From Bacillus sp. ISL-18 (lineage in GTDB: Bacteria; Bacillota; Bacilli; Bacillales; Cytobacillaceae): a stretch of 64,000 nt of DNA. The DNA is taken from positions 1,149,908 to 1,213,907 of the forward strand of contig NZ_JAGGQG010000002.1 in the NCBI RefSeq assembly GCF_018613415.1, given 5' to 3'. The first letter of the stretch is position 1, and each line of letters starts with the position of its first letter. The position numbers and the translations under genes are program-made. This document shows positions 44,074 to 51,892 of the stretch, in pieces. Under the pieces are notes generated by a model, which searched no databases, was not told where the DNA came from, and saw only the letters and a program-made list of their open reading frames with translations.

Positions 44074-44840
44074 TTATTTTAAAAGAAATAAAAAAATCAT
44101 TTAACAACCTACCCGTGTTAAAAGGGATTAATCTCAAAATAAATCGTGGTGAGGTGGTGACGATTCTTGGCCCAAGTGGTTCAGGGAAAACAACGTTACT
44201 TCGCTGCTTAAATTTCTTAGAAAGACCCGAAGCCGGTATTGTGCAAATTGGAAATACTCAGGTCAATACAATTAAGGCAACGAAAAAGGAAATGTTGTCG
44301 ATCAGAAAGCAATCTGCTATGGTCTTTCAACATTATAATTTATTTGCTCATAAATCAGTGGTAGAAAACGTAATGGAAGGACTAATTGTTGCAAAAAAAG
44401 TAAAGAAAAAGGATGCCAGAATTCTAAGTGAACAAGTATTGGAAAAAGTGGGTCTCAGTGATAAATTACATTTTTATCCGTCGCAATTATCAGGTGGTCA
44501 GCAGCAGAGGGTAGGGATTGCTAGAGCATTAGCATTAAATCCAGAAGTCATTTTATTTGATGAACCGACATCGGCCTTAGATCCTGAATTAGTTGGAGAA
44601 GTGCTTTCCGTCATTAAAGAAATAGCTCAAGAAGGCATTACGATGGTAGTCGTTACACATGAAATGAGTTTTGCGAGAGAAGTGTCTGACCGTGTTTTGT
44701 TTATGGATGGGGGAGTAATAGTAGAGGAAGGAACTCCGGTAGAGATATTCCATGCACCAAAGGAAGAACGGACACGTCGATTTTTACAACGAATTTCAGG
44801 TGAATCCTTGTTTACACCGTTAAAACAGCAGATTAATTAA
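44070..44840 (+). CDS. tcyN: Amino acid ABC transporter ATPase (TcyN type)
   Basis: A 256-aa polar-amino-acid ABC ATPase: Walker [11 protein letters not shown]-loop '[11 protein letters not shown]', signature LSGGQQQR, Walker B '[13 protein letters not shown]'. It powers import through the two preceding permeases. GGAGG lies inside the end of tcyM. Confidence 0.9.
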   Translation: MIILKEIKKSFNNLPVLKGINLKINRGEVVTILGPSGSGKTTLLRCLNFLERPEAGIVQIGNTQVNTIKATKKEMLSIRKQSAMVFQHYNLFAHKSVVENVMEGLIVAKKVKKKDARILSEQVLEKVGLSDKLHFYPSQLSGGQQQRVGIARALALNPEVILFDEPTSALDPELVGEVLSVIKEIAQEGITMVVVTHEMSFAREVSDRVLFMDGGVIVEEGTPVEIFHAPKEERTRRFLQRISGESLFTPLKQQIN

Positions 44841-44870
44841 AAGCCAAATTTATTTTTTGGAAGGGTGATA

Positions 44871-45389
44871 ATGACGATGGCGATTAATCAAATTATGATA
44901 GATGAATTAAAAGAAGAAGAAAAAGAAACCGTTCGGCAATTATTAGTGGAGAGTTATCAACAGTATGAGCATGAATATCAATCCGCTCAAGTTTGGGAGG
45001 AGTATTTAAGAAATATCAAGGCATCGGTTGATAATCCAGACGTCGAAAAAATCCTAATTGCCAAAAGTGAGGATCAAATTCTTGGGACCTTACAGTTATT
45101 TCTTTCATCAGATAAGGCCTATCAAAAGCCTGAATTACAGATTTCCTCACCCGTGATCCGATTATTGGCTGTTCATCCGGAAGCACGGGGACAGGGCATA
45201 GCACAAGCATTAATAAATGTTAGTCTTCAGTTTGCAAAGTCGCAAGGAGCAAACCAGTTGTATTTGCACACAGGTGATAAAATGCATAAGGCGATCCGCT
45301 TGTATGAATGGTTTGGCTTCAAGCGTGATCATACCAAAGAATTTTATAATCATGATATTTTGGTAAAATGCTATCGATATGATTTATAA
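44871..45389 (+). CDS. snaA: GNAT N-acetyltransferase (YtmI/SnaA-like)
   Basis: A 172-aa acetyltransferase of the GNAT fold. The acetyl-CoA loop is 'VHPEARGQGIAQALI', followed by 'LYLHTGDKMHKAIRLYEWFGFKR'. In B. subtilis the first ytm gene, ytmI (snaA), N-acetylates S-alkylcysteines before the monooxygenases act; here it follows the transporter. Start at ATG 44871 after AAGGG. The matching deacetylase (SndA/HipO type) is not in the window. Confidence 0.78.
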   Translation: MTMAINQIMIDELKEEEKETVRQLLVESYQQYEHEYQSAQVWEEYLRNIKASVDNPDVEKILIAKSEDQILGTLQLFLSSDKAYQKPELQISSPVIRLLAVHPEARGQGIAQALINVSLQFAKSQGANQLYLHTGDKMHKAIRLYEWFGFKRDHTKEFYNHDILVKCYRYDL

Positions 45390-45527
45390 AAAAGCAGCAT
45401 ATTTCTTATATGGAAGTGCGCAAGAATTACTAGAGCGCTGATTTTGCTAGCTTATATTTATAAAAGTCTATGATCCAAACGAAAAACGTTTCATTTATAC
45501 CTAATTTCATAAATTGGAGTGATTCGG

Positions 45528-45749
45528 GTGGGGAATATTCTTCGAGACGCTGTTGAAAATAAGCGTAAAAAGTTAATCGATAAACTAATTGCCTTTAATG
45601 TATATAAGAAAGAAGATAAACACCTATTTGAATTATCACTAACCGAACTAGAAAATGAGTATAAAGCATTCAAAGCGATTCAACATCCACATTGTAATTT
45701 AGGTTCCCTAAAAATAATCAATAAGAAATCGAAATTCATCCATATATAA
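45528..45749 (+). CDS. Fur-regulated basic protein, FbpA-like
   Basis: A 73-aa basic protein ('MGNILRDAVENKRKKLIDKLIAFNVYKKEDKHLFELSLTELENEYKAF') that fits the FbpA/FbpB family of Bacillus: short, Lys/Arg-rich N-terminal helix, 'LYKK' turn, 'LTELE.EY' end. In B. subtilis these proteins assist the iron-sparing response under Fur. The GTG at 45528 has GGAG 8 nt upstream. No convincing Fur box is seen in the 138 bp before it, so it may be expressed with the sulfur operon instead. Confidence 0.7.
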   Translation: MGNILRDAVENKRKKLIDKLIAFNVYKKEDKHLFELSLTELENEYKAFKAIQHPHCNLGSLKIINKKSKFIHI

Positions 45750-45770
45750 TAGAAGAAAGGACGATTAACA

Positions 45771-46304
45771 ATGAGCAAAGTAACAATAATTTCTGGAAGT
45801 CCTACAGAGGTAACAAGACTAAATGGAGTTCAACACGAGGTATTCAATCATTTTAATGGGAATGGGATTGTACCTGAAATTATAAATGTCCGCCATCTTC
45901 CATCAGAGGATTTAATTCAAGCGAAGTTTGATTCGAAAGAAATTATCGAGGCAAATAAAAAAGTGGAGGATGCGAACATTATCGTCATATTAACTCCGGT
46001 CTATAAAGCTTCATTCTCTGGTGTTTTGAAAACTTACCTAGATCTTCTCCCGCAAAGTGGTCTAGATGGGAAAACCATTTTACCCATTGCTGTCGGTGGC
46101 ACGTTTGGGCACTTATTAATGATTGATTATTCCTTAAAACCGGTTCTGACAGCTTTAGGAGCAACTCATATTTTAAAAGGAGCCTTTATATTAGATAGTC
46201 AAATCAAAAAATTAGAAAATAATCGTTACGAATTAGACTCTGTGGCCAAAAGTCGCTTAAGTTCTTTATTAACTAGTATTAAACCATCCTTATTAACTGT
46301 ATGA
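45771..46304 (+). CDS. NADPH-dependent FMN reductase (SsuE type)
   Basis: A 177-aa flavodoxin-like reductase with 'IISGSPTEVTRLNGV' for FMN phosphate binding and 'ILTPVYKASFSGVLKTYLDLLPQSGLDGK', typical of SsuE/MsuE. It supplies reduced FMN to the two-component monooxygenases at 38661 and 39916, which explains its place at the end of the cluster. AAGGACG precedes the ATG. A terminator follows. Confidence 0.85.
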   Translation: MSKVTIISGSPTEVTRLNGVQHEVFNHFNGNGIVPEIINVRHLPSEDLIQAKFDSKEIIEANKKVEDANIIVILTPVYKASFSGVLKTYLDLLPQSGLDGKTILPIAVGGTFGHLLMIDYSLKPVLTALGATHILKGAFILDSQIKKLENNRYELDSVAKSRLSSLLTSIKPSLLTV

Positions 46305-46322
46305 AGTTATTAATTTAGACCC

Positions 46323-46352
46323 AAAAGAGGCAAGTGAGAATTTGCCTCTTTT
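46323..46352. terminator. Terminator at the end of the sulfur cluster
   Basis: AAAAGAGGCAA / TTGCCTCTTTT around a short loop; usable on both strands between convergent genes. Confidence 0.85.
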
Positions 46353-46366
46353 AGATCTGACAACTT

Positions 46367-46930
46367 TTATACAACGTCAGGTAAGATATCGCTTGCTGCT
46401 TGTTCTTGATAACTAGACATATTAAGAAGTGGAGGGGAGTAGACATGGAGTGAAATCATCCGTTCATCTTGAAGATTACTCATTTTATGGATCAACCCCT
46501 GAGGTGCGAAAAGACAATCTCCTTTTTGAACAAAATAGGCAGCAGCTCGTTCAGTTTGATTCTCGTTGTTACGGTAAATGGAATTAAGCAGTTTTCCTTC
46601 GACAACCATTGCGCAACCAATCGAATTACCATGATCATGGATGGCCGTTTCTACATGTGGAGGGAGATTTATTACGATCACTTCTAAATTTTCGTTTAAA
46701 TAAATTACATTCCTCCCATATGAAAACTGGTCTGGATCGGTAATAAAGGGTTGGACTAATTCATAAATATTTGAAATCCTTTTTAAGGAAGTTTCTAACT
46801 CCTTAAGTGTAGGACTTGTTAACTTACCTAATTGTTGATGAATACAAGCGAGCAGCTCCATGTATAAATCCTCCTCAAATTCTTCTGAATGTTGATTCAA
46901 ATAGTCAAGATTAACTGACCTTTCTGACAT
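46367..46930 (-). CDS. cdoA: Cysteine dioxygenase
   Basis: A 187-aa cupin with Fe ligands H98 and H100 ('AIHDHGNSIGCAMVVEGKLLNS') and H148 ('GLIHKM'), and Y164 in 'LHVYSPP'. This is the pattern of bacterial type I cysteine dioxygenase, which turns cysteine into cysteine sulfinate. Placed next to a cluster that releases cysteine from S-alkyl forms, it may remove excess cysteine. It is transcribed convergently with that cluster, so joint control is not implied. Compared with the paralogue at 4094-4654 it is closer to B. subtilis CdoA. Confidence 0.8.
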   Translation of the reverse strand: MSERSVNLDYLNQHSEEFEEDLYMELLACIHQQLGKLTSPTLKELETSLKRISNIYELVQPFITDPDQFSYGRNVIYLNENLEVIVINLPPHVETAIHDHGNSIGCAMVVEGKLLNSIYRNNENQTERAAAYFVQKGDCLFAPQGLIHKMSNLQDERMISLHVYSPPLLNMSSYQEQAASDILPDVV

Positions 46931-46984
46931 GATATTTACCTAACATGTCAAAAGAGACGGCAAATGCCCATATAAAACCGGAGA

Positions 46985-47026
46985 AAAAAAATAAAACCAC
47001 AAAGTGAGCGTTCACTAGTGGTTTTA
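46985..47026 (-). terminator. Terminator of the ROK-EamA unit
   Basis: AAAACCAC..AGTGA / TCACT..GTGGTTTT hairpin; on the minus strand a run of eight T follows. It ends the unit finishing at 47090. Confidence 0.75.
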
Positions 47027-47089
47027 TGTAGACAAGCTTTTTTATTCATGCTCTTTTTCAACTTTGTGATTATTTATTTAGATTTAACT

Positions 47090-47515
47090 TTATTGAAGCG
47101 CAGTTAAAATAACCCCAATGGCAATTAATGCTACCCCGACTCCGTTAACGAGGCTAAGTTTCTCTCCAAAAAAGATAATCGCTAAAACGGTCGCAATAAC
47201 GACACTTAGTTTATCAATTGGACCCACCTGTGATACTTTTCCAGTTTTTAAGGCTAAAAAGTAAAACAACCAAGAAGTGGCACCGGCTAAACCACTAAGA
47301 ACAATAAACAGCAAGGCTTTTCTTTGTCCGATAATCTCCGGGATTTTGCCCAAATTCCCCTGTACACTAACAACCCCAATTAAAAAGAGCGCCATTATGA
47401 CAGAACGAATGGCGGTGGCCGTATTCGCGTCAATATTTTGTAAGCCGATTTTTCCAAAAATAGAAACTAACGCTGCTGAAACTGCAGATAGAATCGCAAA
47501 TATCAACCATGACAT
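47090..47515 (-). CDS. EamA domain transporter, single-repeat (half-size)
   Basis: A 141-aa membrane protein with four to five hydrophobic segments and one EamA repeat ('FAILSAVSAALVSIFGKIGLQNID' ... 'FFGEKLSLVNGVGVALIAIGVIL'). Half-size members of the drug/metabolite transporter superfamily work as dimers. It lies 45 bp after the ROK regulator gene on the same strand and may be co-transcribed. Substrate unknown. Confidence 0.8.
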   Translation of the reverse strand: MSWLIFAILSAVSAALVSIFGKIGLQNIDANTATAIRSVIMALFLIGVVSVQGNLGKIPEIIGQRKALLFIVLSGLAGATSWLFYFLALKTGKVSQVGPIDKLSVVIATVLAIIFFGEKLSLVNGVGVALIAIGVILTALQ

Positions 47516-47560
47516 AATGACACCATCTTCCCAGTTTTAATTTGATTTTTATGCGAACTA

Positions 47561-48721
47561 TTAGGCAGTAAACATTTCTAAAAAATTCCCAATTGCAATG
47601 GAGCTTGCCCCTAAGGCGGGGGCGTTTTTACCTAAGGATGAGGTTACTAGTTCGTAACTATTTTCAAGTTGTTGGTAGGTTCTTGATGCCACCGAATTTT
47701 TGATTGAGTTTAATACCATTGGTAAAGCCTCAACAATATTGTTTCGGATGATAACGGCTTGGGGATTAAAGGTATTTAATATGCTTGTTAATCCAATCCC
47801 TAAGTAAAAACCAAATTTTTGAAGTGCCGTTAGAATGTCTGGGTTATTTTGGTCAGCGAGAGAAATGATCTCCCGATTAGATAGTTTGCCTTGTAGATTT
47901 TTCGATAATGATTTCATTAAAGCTTTCTCGGAAGCATATAACTCCCAGCAGCCCCGATTTCCACAACTGCATTTGAGCCCATTCAGGTCAATCGTTAAAT
48001 GGCCCATTTCTCCAGCAAAACCTCGGACTCCATGATAAAGTTCATTATTAATGATAATGCCGACTCCAATACCTGTATGAACGCTTACGTAAACTAGGTT
48101 TTCGTAGTTTTTCGCAGCTCCATACTCTTTTTCACCGTAAGCTCCGGCATTGGCCTCATTCTCTAAAAAGACAGGTACGTTAAATTCCTGTTCGATTAGA
48201 GGTTTTAAGTCTAATTCATAATTCCATTCCAAGTTAGGAGTGAAGATGACTTTTTGCTCAGTATTGACAAGTCCAGGGATACATAACCCGATCCCTATTA
48301 GCCCGTACGGAGATTCAGGCATTTTTGCTTTTAAGTTATTAATTTTTAAGAATAAGACATCCTTCAAATCTTCAGAGGACTGGTTAACTAATTTCTGATA
48401 ATCTTCCAGAACAATATTTCCTTTTAAGTCCGTTAATATACAATTGAGATAATCGACACCAATATCAATCCCGATAGAATAACCTGCATTTTTATTGAAT
48501 ACCAACATCACAGGTTTTCTTCCTCCGCTTGATTGCCCTTGTCCAATTTCGAAAATAAGATTTTTTTCAATTAAGGTGGTTACCTGGGAAGAAACAGTCG
48601 ATTTATTTAAACCAATGGTTTCAGATAATTTTGCTCTTGAAATAGGGGAGTTGGACACGATTTCATTTAATATAAGCTTTTGATTTATTTTTTTGACTAG
48701 CATCTGATCAGCAGTTATCAC
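47561..48721 (-). CDS. ROK family transcriptional regulator (XylR-like)
   Basis: A 386-aa protein with an N-terminal winged helix ('ISRAKLSETIGLNKSTVSSQVTTLIEKNLI') and a ROK sugar-kinase-like domain with the ATP motif 'GIDIGVDYLNCILTD' and zinc motif 'CSCGNRGCWELYAS'. It opens 'ITADQMLVKKINQKLILNEIV', typical of XylR-type repressors. The GTG at 48721 has GAGGTG 7 nt upstream. No sugar operon is adjacent; the nearest sugar enzyme is the GH27 gene at 51.9-53.9 kb. Target unknown. Confidence 0.85.
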   Translation of the reverse strand: MITADQMLVKKINQKLILNEIVSNSPISRAKLSETIGLNKSTVSSQVTTLIEKNLIFEIGQGQSSGGRKPVMLVFNKNAGYSIGIDIGVDYLNCILTDLKGNIVLEDYQKLVNQSSEDLKDVLFLKINNLKAKMPESPYGLIGIGLCIPGLVNTEQKVIFTPNLEWNYELDLKPLIEQEFNVPVFLENEANAGAYGEKEYGAAKNYENLVYVSVHTGIGVGIIINNELYHGVRGFAGEMGHLTIDLNGLKCSCGNRGCWELYASEKALMKSLSKNLQGKLSNREIISLADQNNPDILTALQKFGFYLGIGLTSILNTFNPQAVIIRNNIVEALPMVLNSIKNSVASRTYQQLENSYELVTSSLGKNAPALGASSIAIGNFLEMFTA

Positions 48722-48821
48722 TTCTAAACACCTCATTTAGTATAGCGGCTCAATTAAGTTAGAATTACTTTATATAAGCATTATATCTTATAATACAATG
48801 GAAAACGCAAGGTTCTTACAT

Positions 48822-48863
48822 AAAAAGACCTTCTGTAAGAAAATATTTACAGAAGGTCTTTTT
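48822..48863 (-). terminator. Terminator of the APC permease gene
   Basis: AAAAAGACCTTCTGTAA / TTACAGAAGGTCTTTTT around a short loop; strong and symmetrical. Confidence 0.9.
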
Positions 48864-48872
48864 ATGTTCCTG

Positions 48873-50270
48873 TTAGGCTGTTCGATTATTTAACTTGGAA
48901 TGCTTTCTTCCATAACTGAAATAAATGACTAAACCTATGACAAGCCAAACTAAAAAGCTAATCCAGGTTATGCCTGGGAGCTGAAGAACTAGGTATCCAC
49001 ATGATAAAAAAGCAATTAACGGAATCCACGGAACAAGCGGTACTCGGAAGCCTCGTTTAGGTGCTCCTTGTGTCTTGCGCAAATATAAAATTCCAATTGA
49101 AACAGACATAAACGCAAATAAGGTGCCAATATTTGTTAATTCTGCCAGCTTTCCAAGTGGAATCAAACCGGAAAAAATAGAAACAAGCAGGCAGATGATC
49201 CATGAATTCACCACTGGAATTTGTTTTTTCTGATCAACTTTGGAAAATATTTTAGGAAGCAAGCCATCACGGCTGATGGCATAAAATAACCGAGTTTGTC
49301 CAAAAACCATCACGGTTAAAACAGTCGTAATCCCAGCGATAGCCCCAAGGGAAATAAGTCCTGCAGCCCAATCTTGGTGAATATAGTTTAAGGCAAATGA
49401 AACGGGATTTTTTACATCAAGCAATTGATATGGAACAATCCCGGTTAATACAGCGGAAACGGCTACGTATAAAATGGTACAAACTATTAGTGAGGCGATG
49501 ATCCCAATGGGCATGTTCCGTTGCGGGTTTTTTACTTCCTCAGCGGCGGTTGAAACAGCATCGAACCCGATATAGGCATAGAACGCTGTTGCAGCACCAG
49601 ATGCGACTCCTGAAAAGCCAAATGGCATGAAAGGTGTCCAATTGTCTGGTTTCACATACCATGCTCCAACAGCTAGAAAAATGACAACCACTGCTAATTT
49701 AATGATGACCATGGTGGCATTAAAACGTGCAGAATGTTTCACGCCTCTTGTTAATAAGAAAGTTATCACAAACGTAATTAGAATGGCCGGCACATCCACA
49801 TAGGTACCATTCGCCGGATTAAATGCACTAGAGATCGCTTTTGGAATGTGAATCCCAAATCCTGCAATCAACCCTTGGAAATAACCGGACCAGCCACTTG
49901 CCACCGACGCACTGGCAAATCCGTATTCGAGAATTAAATCCCATCCTAAAATCCATGCTATGAATTCTCCGAATGTTGCGTAACTGTATGTGTAAGCACT
50001 CCCAGATACGGGAACGGTTGATGCGAATTCTGCATAACATAGTGCAGCGAATATACAGACTAGCCCTGATAAAATAAAAGATAGAATTAAGGCTGGGCCA
50101 GCATGTTCGGCTGCGGCCACTCCTGTGAGAACAAAAATCCCAGTTCCGACAATCGCTCCTATTCCAAGCATGGATAAATCAAAGGCGCCAAGCTCCTTTT
50201 TTAAGGACCCTTCTTTTTTTTCAGCTTGGTTTATTAAATCCTCTATGGACTTTTTCCTGAAAATCTCCAT
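48873..50270 (-). CDS. Cationic amino acid transporter-type APC permease (YfnA/YhdG-like)
   Basis: A 465-aa permease with 12-13 membrane segments ('LGAFDLSMLGIGAIVGTGIFVLTG', 'GSAYTYSYATFGEFIAWILGWDLILEY'). It fits the CAT group of B. subtilis YfnA and YhdG. ATG 50270 follows GAAGGGAAG; the longer open frame upstream is non-coding leader. Two perfect Spo0A-box sequences lie in its upstream region. It is a single-gene unit. Confidence 0.85.
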   Translation of the reverse strand: MEIFRKKSIEDLINQAEKKEGSLKKELGAFDLSMLGIGAIVGTGIFVLTGVAAAEHAGPALILSFILSGLVCIFAALCYAEFASTVPVSGSAYTYSYATFGEFIAWILGWDLILEYGFASASVASGWSGYFQGLIAGFGIHIPKAISSAFNPANGTYVDVPAILITFVITFLLTRGVKHSARFNATMVIIKLAVVVIFLAVGAWYVKPDNWTPFMPFGFSGVASGAATAFYAYIGFDAVSTAAEEVKNPQRNMPIGIIASLIVCTILYVAVSAVLTGIVPYQLLDVKNPVSFALNYIHQDWAAGLISLGAIAGITTVLTVMVFGQTRLFYAISRDGLLPKIFSKVDQKKQIPVVNSWIICLLVSIFSGLIPLGKLAELTNIGTLFAFMSVSIGILYLRKTQGAPKRGFRVPLVPWIPLIAFLSCGYLVLQLPGITWISFLVWLVIGLVIYFSYGRKHSKLNNRTA

Positions 50271-50341
50271 AAAAACTTCCCTTCTTTTCGTTCCCTTGTT
50301 AAAATATTGTGAAAATATAAACAATGAAAGTAGTGCAAAAT

Positions 50342-50499
50342 TTGTCGAAAGAAAATCAACGAGTCTTATAATATAATTTATTTTAAAAAAAATCAATATT
50401 CTTGCAAAAGAAATTGTATAAATTCTTCAAGTAATTGTTCTTTTAATAGTTCACAGTATTGACATATTTATTCAAAATTTTTAATTCATATTTCGACAA
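50342..50499. promoter_or_regulatory. Two Spo0A-box sequences upstream of the APC permease gene
   Basis: TTGTCGAA on the plus strand at 50342-50349 and on the minus strand at 50499-50492, both identical to the 0A-box core. The rest of the gap from 50271 to 50607 holds no gene I can see. Confidence 0.35.
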
Positions 50500-50607
50500 G
50501 AGTAGTGAAAGTTCTACGAATAACCTCCTAAACTTCCTTTTCGAATAGGAAATCTAACGTGGATTTTGTAACTTTCAGGTATAAATAGTCGACTTTTTGA
50601 AATTTCT

Positions 50608-50636
50608 TTTACAAAATTTGTTTGCTACAATAGATA
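50608..50636 (+). promoter_or_regulatory. Promoter of the 30-codon small gene
   Basis: -35 TTTACA (50608-50613), 17-bp spacer, -10 TAGATA (50631-50636), about 75 bp upstream of the small reading frame. Confidence 0.45.
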
Positions 50637-50711
50637 CACAGCCACTTATATCTATGCTTTAGGTTATAAAATGACATGAAAATACATGATCCCTGAGAGG
50701 AGAGGTATATT

Positions 50712-50804
50712 ATGGTATTCAAAGCAAGATTATGGAGAATCTTAACAAAGAACCAGAAATTAAGACTACTAAAACAAAAAGCTTCTTATAAATCATTTGT
50801 TTAG
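50712..50804 (+). CDS. Small basic protein, 30 aa
   Basis: ATG with GGAGAGG 6 nt upstream encodes 30 residues beginning MVFKARLWRILTKNQ and ending KASYKSFV. It is very basic with no acidic residue, and probably one amphipathic helix. A promoter-like sequence lies upstream and a terminator hairpin overlaps the stop codon, so it is a complete transcription unit. I know no family for it. It could be a regulatory or membrane-active small protein, or the coding part of a dual-function RNA. Confidence 0.55.
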   Translation: MVFKARLWRILTKNQKLRLLKQKASYKSFV

Positions 50805-50836
50805 GGCCCTTATGAAGGGCTCTTATTTTTTTTCTA
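50803..50836 (+). terminator. Terminator of the 30-codon gene
   Basis: AGGGCCCTT-ATG-AAGGGCTCT followed by TATTTTTTTT; it begins at the stop codon. Confidence 0.85.
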
Positions 50837-51010
50837 CAGATAAACACTAAATTAACTGGGGTATTTTGTTGTACCGTTATATTAAGTAGTTTCTTATTGT
50901 TCTGCACTAAAAAAAGGACTGGCCGTTCCTTCCTATTTTCTTAATAAAATGTTAATAAGGAGAATAAAATCTTACATTAGTGGGGGTAGCAATATGGAGG
51001 AGGAATAAAT

Positions 51011-51808
51011 ATGAATGAGGTCTTTGAAAGGACAGCACGATTTGAACACCGTTTTTGGCTGCAAATTTTAGGTGATCATTCTCGGTTTATTTATGAGGCC
51101 CTGGCACCAGTCCAAGAAGAGGAAATTATAAAAGCTTCCACTTTTATTCAAGTCTTTGATACACTTCTAGATCGTGCAAGATCTGCTGATTTGATGTCAT
51201 TAACTACTGATGCTGAGTCAGCGGTTTTAAATCTGCGGGAATTTAAATTAGAATTAATCAGCCAGCATCTGGTTGGTAAAATTAAAATTCACCTTACCCC
51301 GACCTTTATCAATCATATGGTTAATGAATTAGAGGAGTATGTAAGAATATTAAATCACCTTCAGGCTGGTCAAATACCGCCTGTCTACCACGAGCTGCAC
51401 CATCATCTATTATGGTTATTGGATGCGGCAGGGCATTCTGAGGCAATTTCCTCCAATTTAGATGGTGTTGAAAAGAAATTAAAAGAAAAAAGTCATTTAT
51501 TTATGAAGGATTTTGAAGGTTTTTATCTTAAAGCGGTTGAACTAGCTGGATACCTAAGGACAGGATTGACTACGTTTCCTGCCTTATCAAAGATGAATGT
51601 AGACAGCCAGTTAGAAATAAAGTTATTTCAAAATTTTTTAGCTGAACTAGAGGAACTTGAATTAACCAAGCAGGCATTAGGGACCTTCGCACCGTTAATG
51701 GCAGATCATATGTTTCGTGAAGAATGTTATTATTTGATGAAATTAGCGGAATCGGCTAGCCTAGATCCGCCAATCTGTGATCCTGCCAAACCAAGACTAC
51801 AGGATTAG
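51011..51808 (+). CDS. DUF2935 domain protein
   Basis: A 265-aa all-helical protein with two copies of a ferritin-like DUF2935 unit: 'FEHRFWLQILGDHSRFI' near the N-terminus and 'HHHLLWLLDAAGHSEAI' and 'MADHMFREECYYLMKLA' later. The conserved E/H residues ('EHRFW', 'DHSRF', 'DHMFREECYY') suggest a di-metal or iron site, but its role is uncharacterised. GGAGGAGG precedes the ATG. Single-gene unit with its own terminator. Confidence 0.75.
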   Translation: MNEVFERTARFEHRFWLQILGDHSRFIYEALAPVQEEEIIKASTFIQVFDTLLDRARSADLMSLTTDAESAVLNLREFKLELISQHLVGKIKIHLTPTFINHMVNELEEYVRILNHLQAGQIPPVYHELHHHLLWLLDAAGHSEAISSNLDGVEKKLKEKSHLFMKDFEGFYLKAVELAGYLRTGLTTFPALSKMNVDSQLEIKLFQNFLAELEELELTKQALGTFAPLMADHMFREECYYLMKLAESASLDPPICDPAKPRLQD

Positions 51809-51835
51809 ATGGGTCTTTAAAAGAATTGCATCCAA

Positions 51836-51888
51836 AAAGAGGGTATACCAAAACGGATACGTTACTTTGGTAGACCCTCTTTTTTAAT
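51836..51888. terminator. Bidirectional terminator between convergent genes
   Basis: AAAAAGAGGGT..ACCAAA / TTTGGT..ACCCTCTTTTT long hairpin between the DUF2935 gene and the GH27 gene. Confidence 0.9.
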
Positions 51889-51892
51889 TTTA

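Noticed and set aside
45390..45527. Fur box before the FbpA-like gene
   Set aside because: No 19-bp match resembling GATAATGATTATCATTATC could be found by eye.
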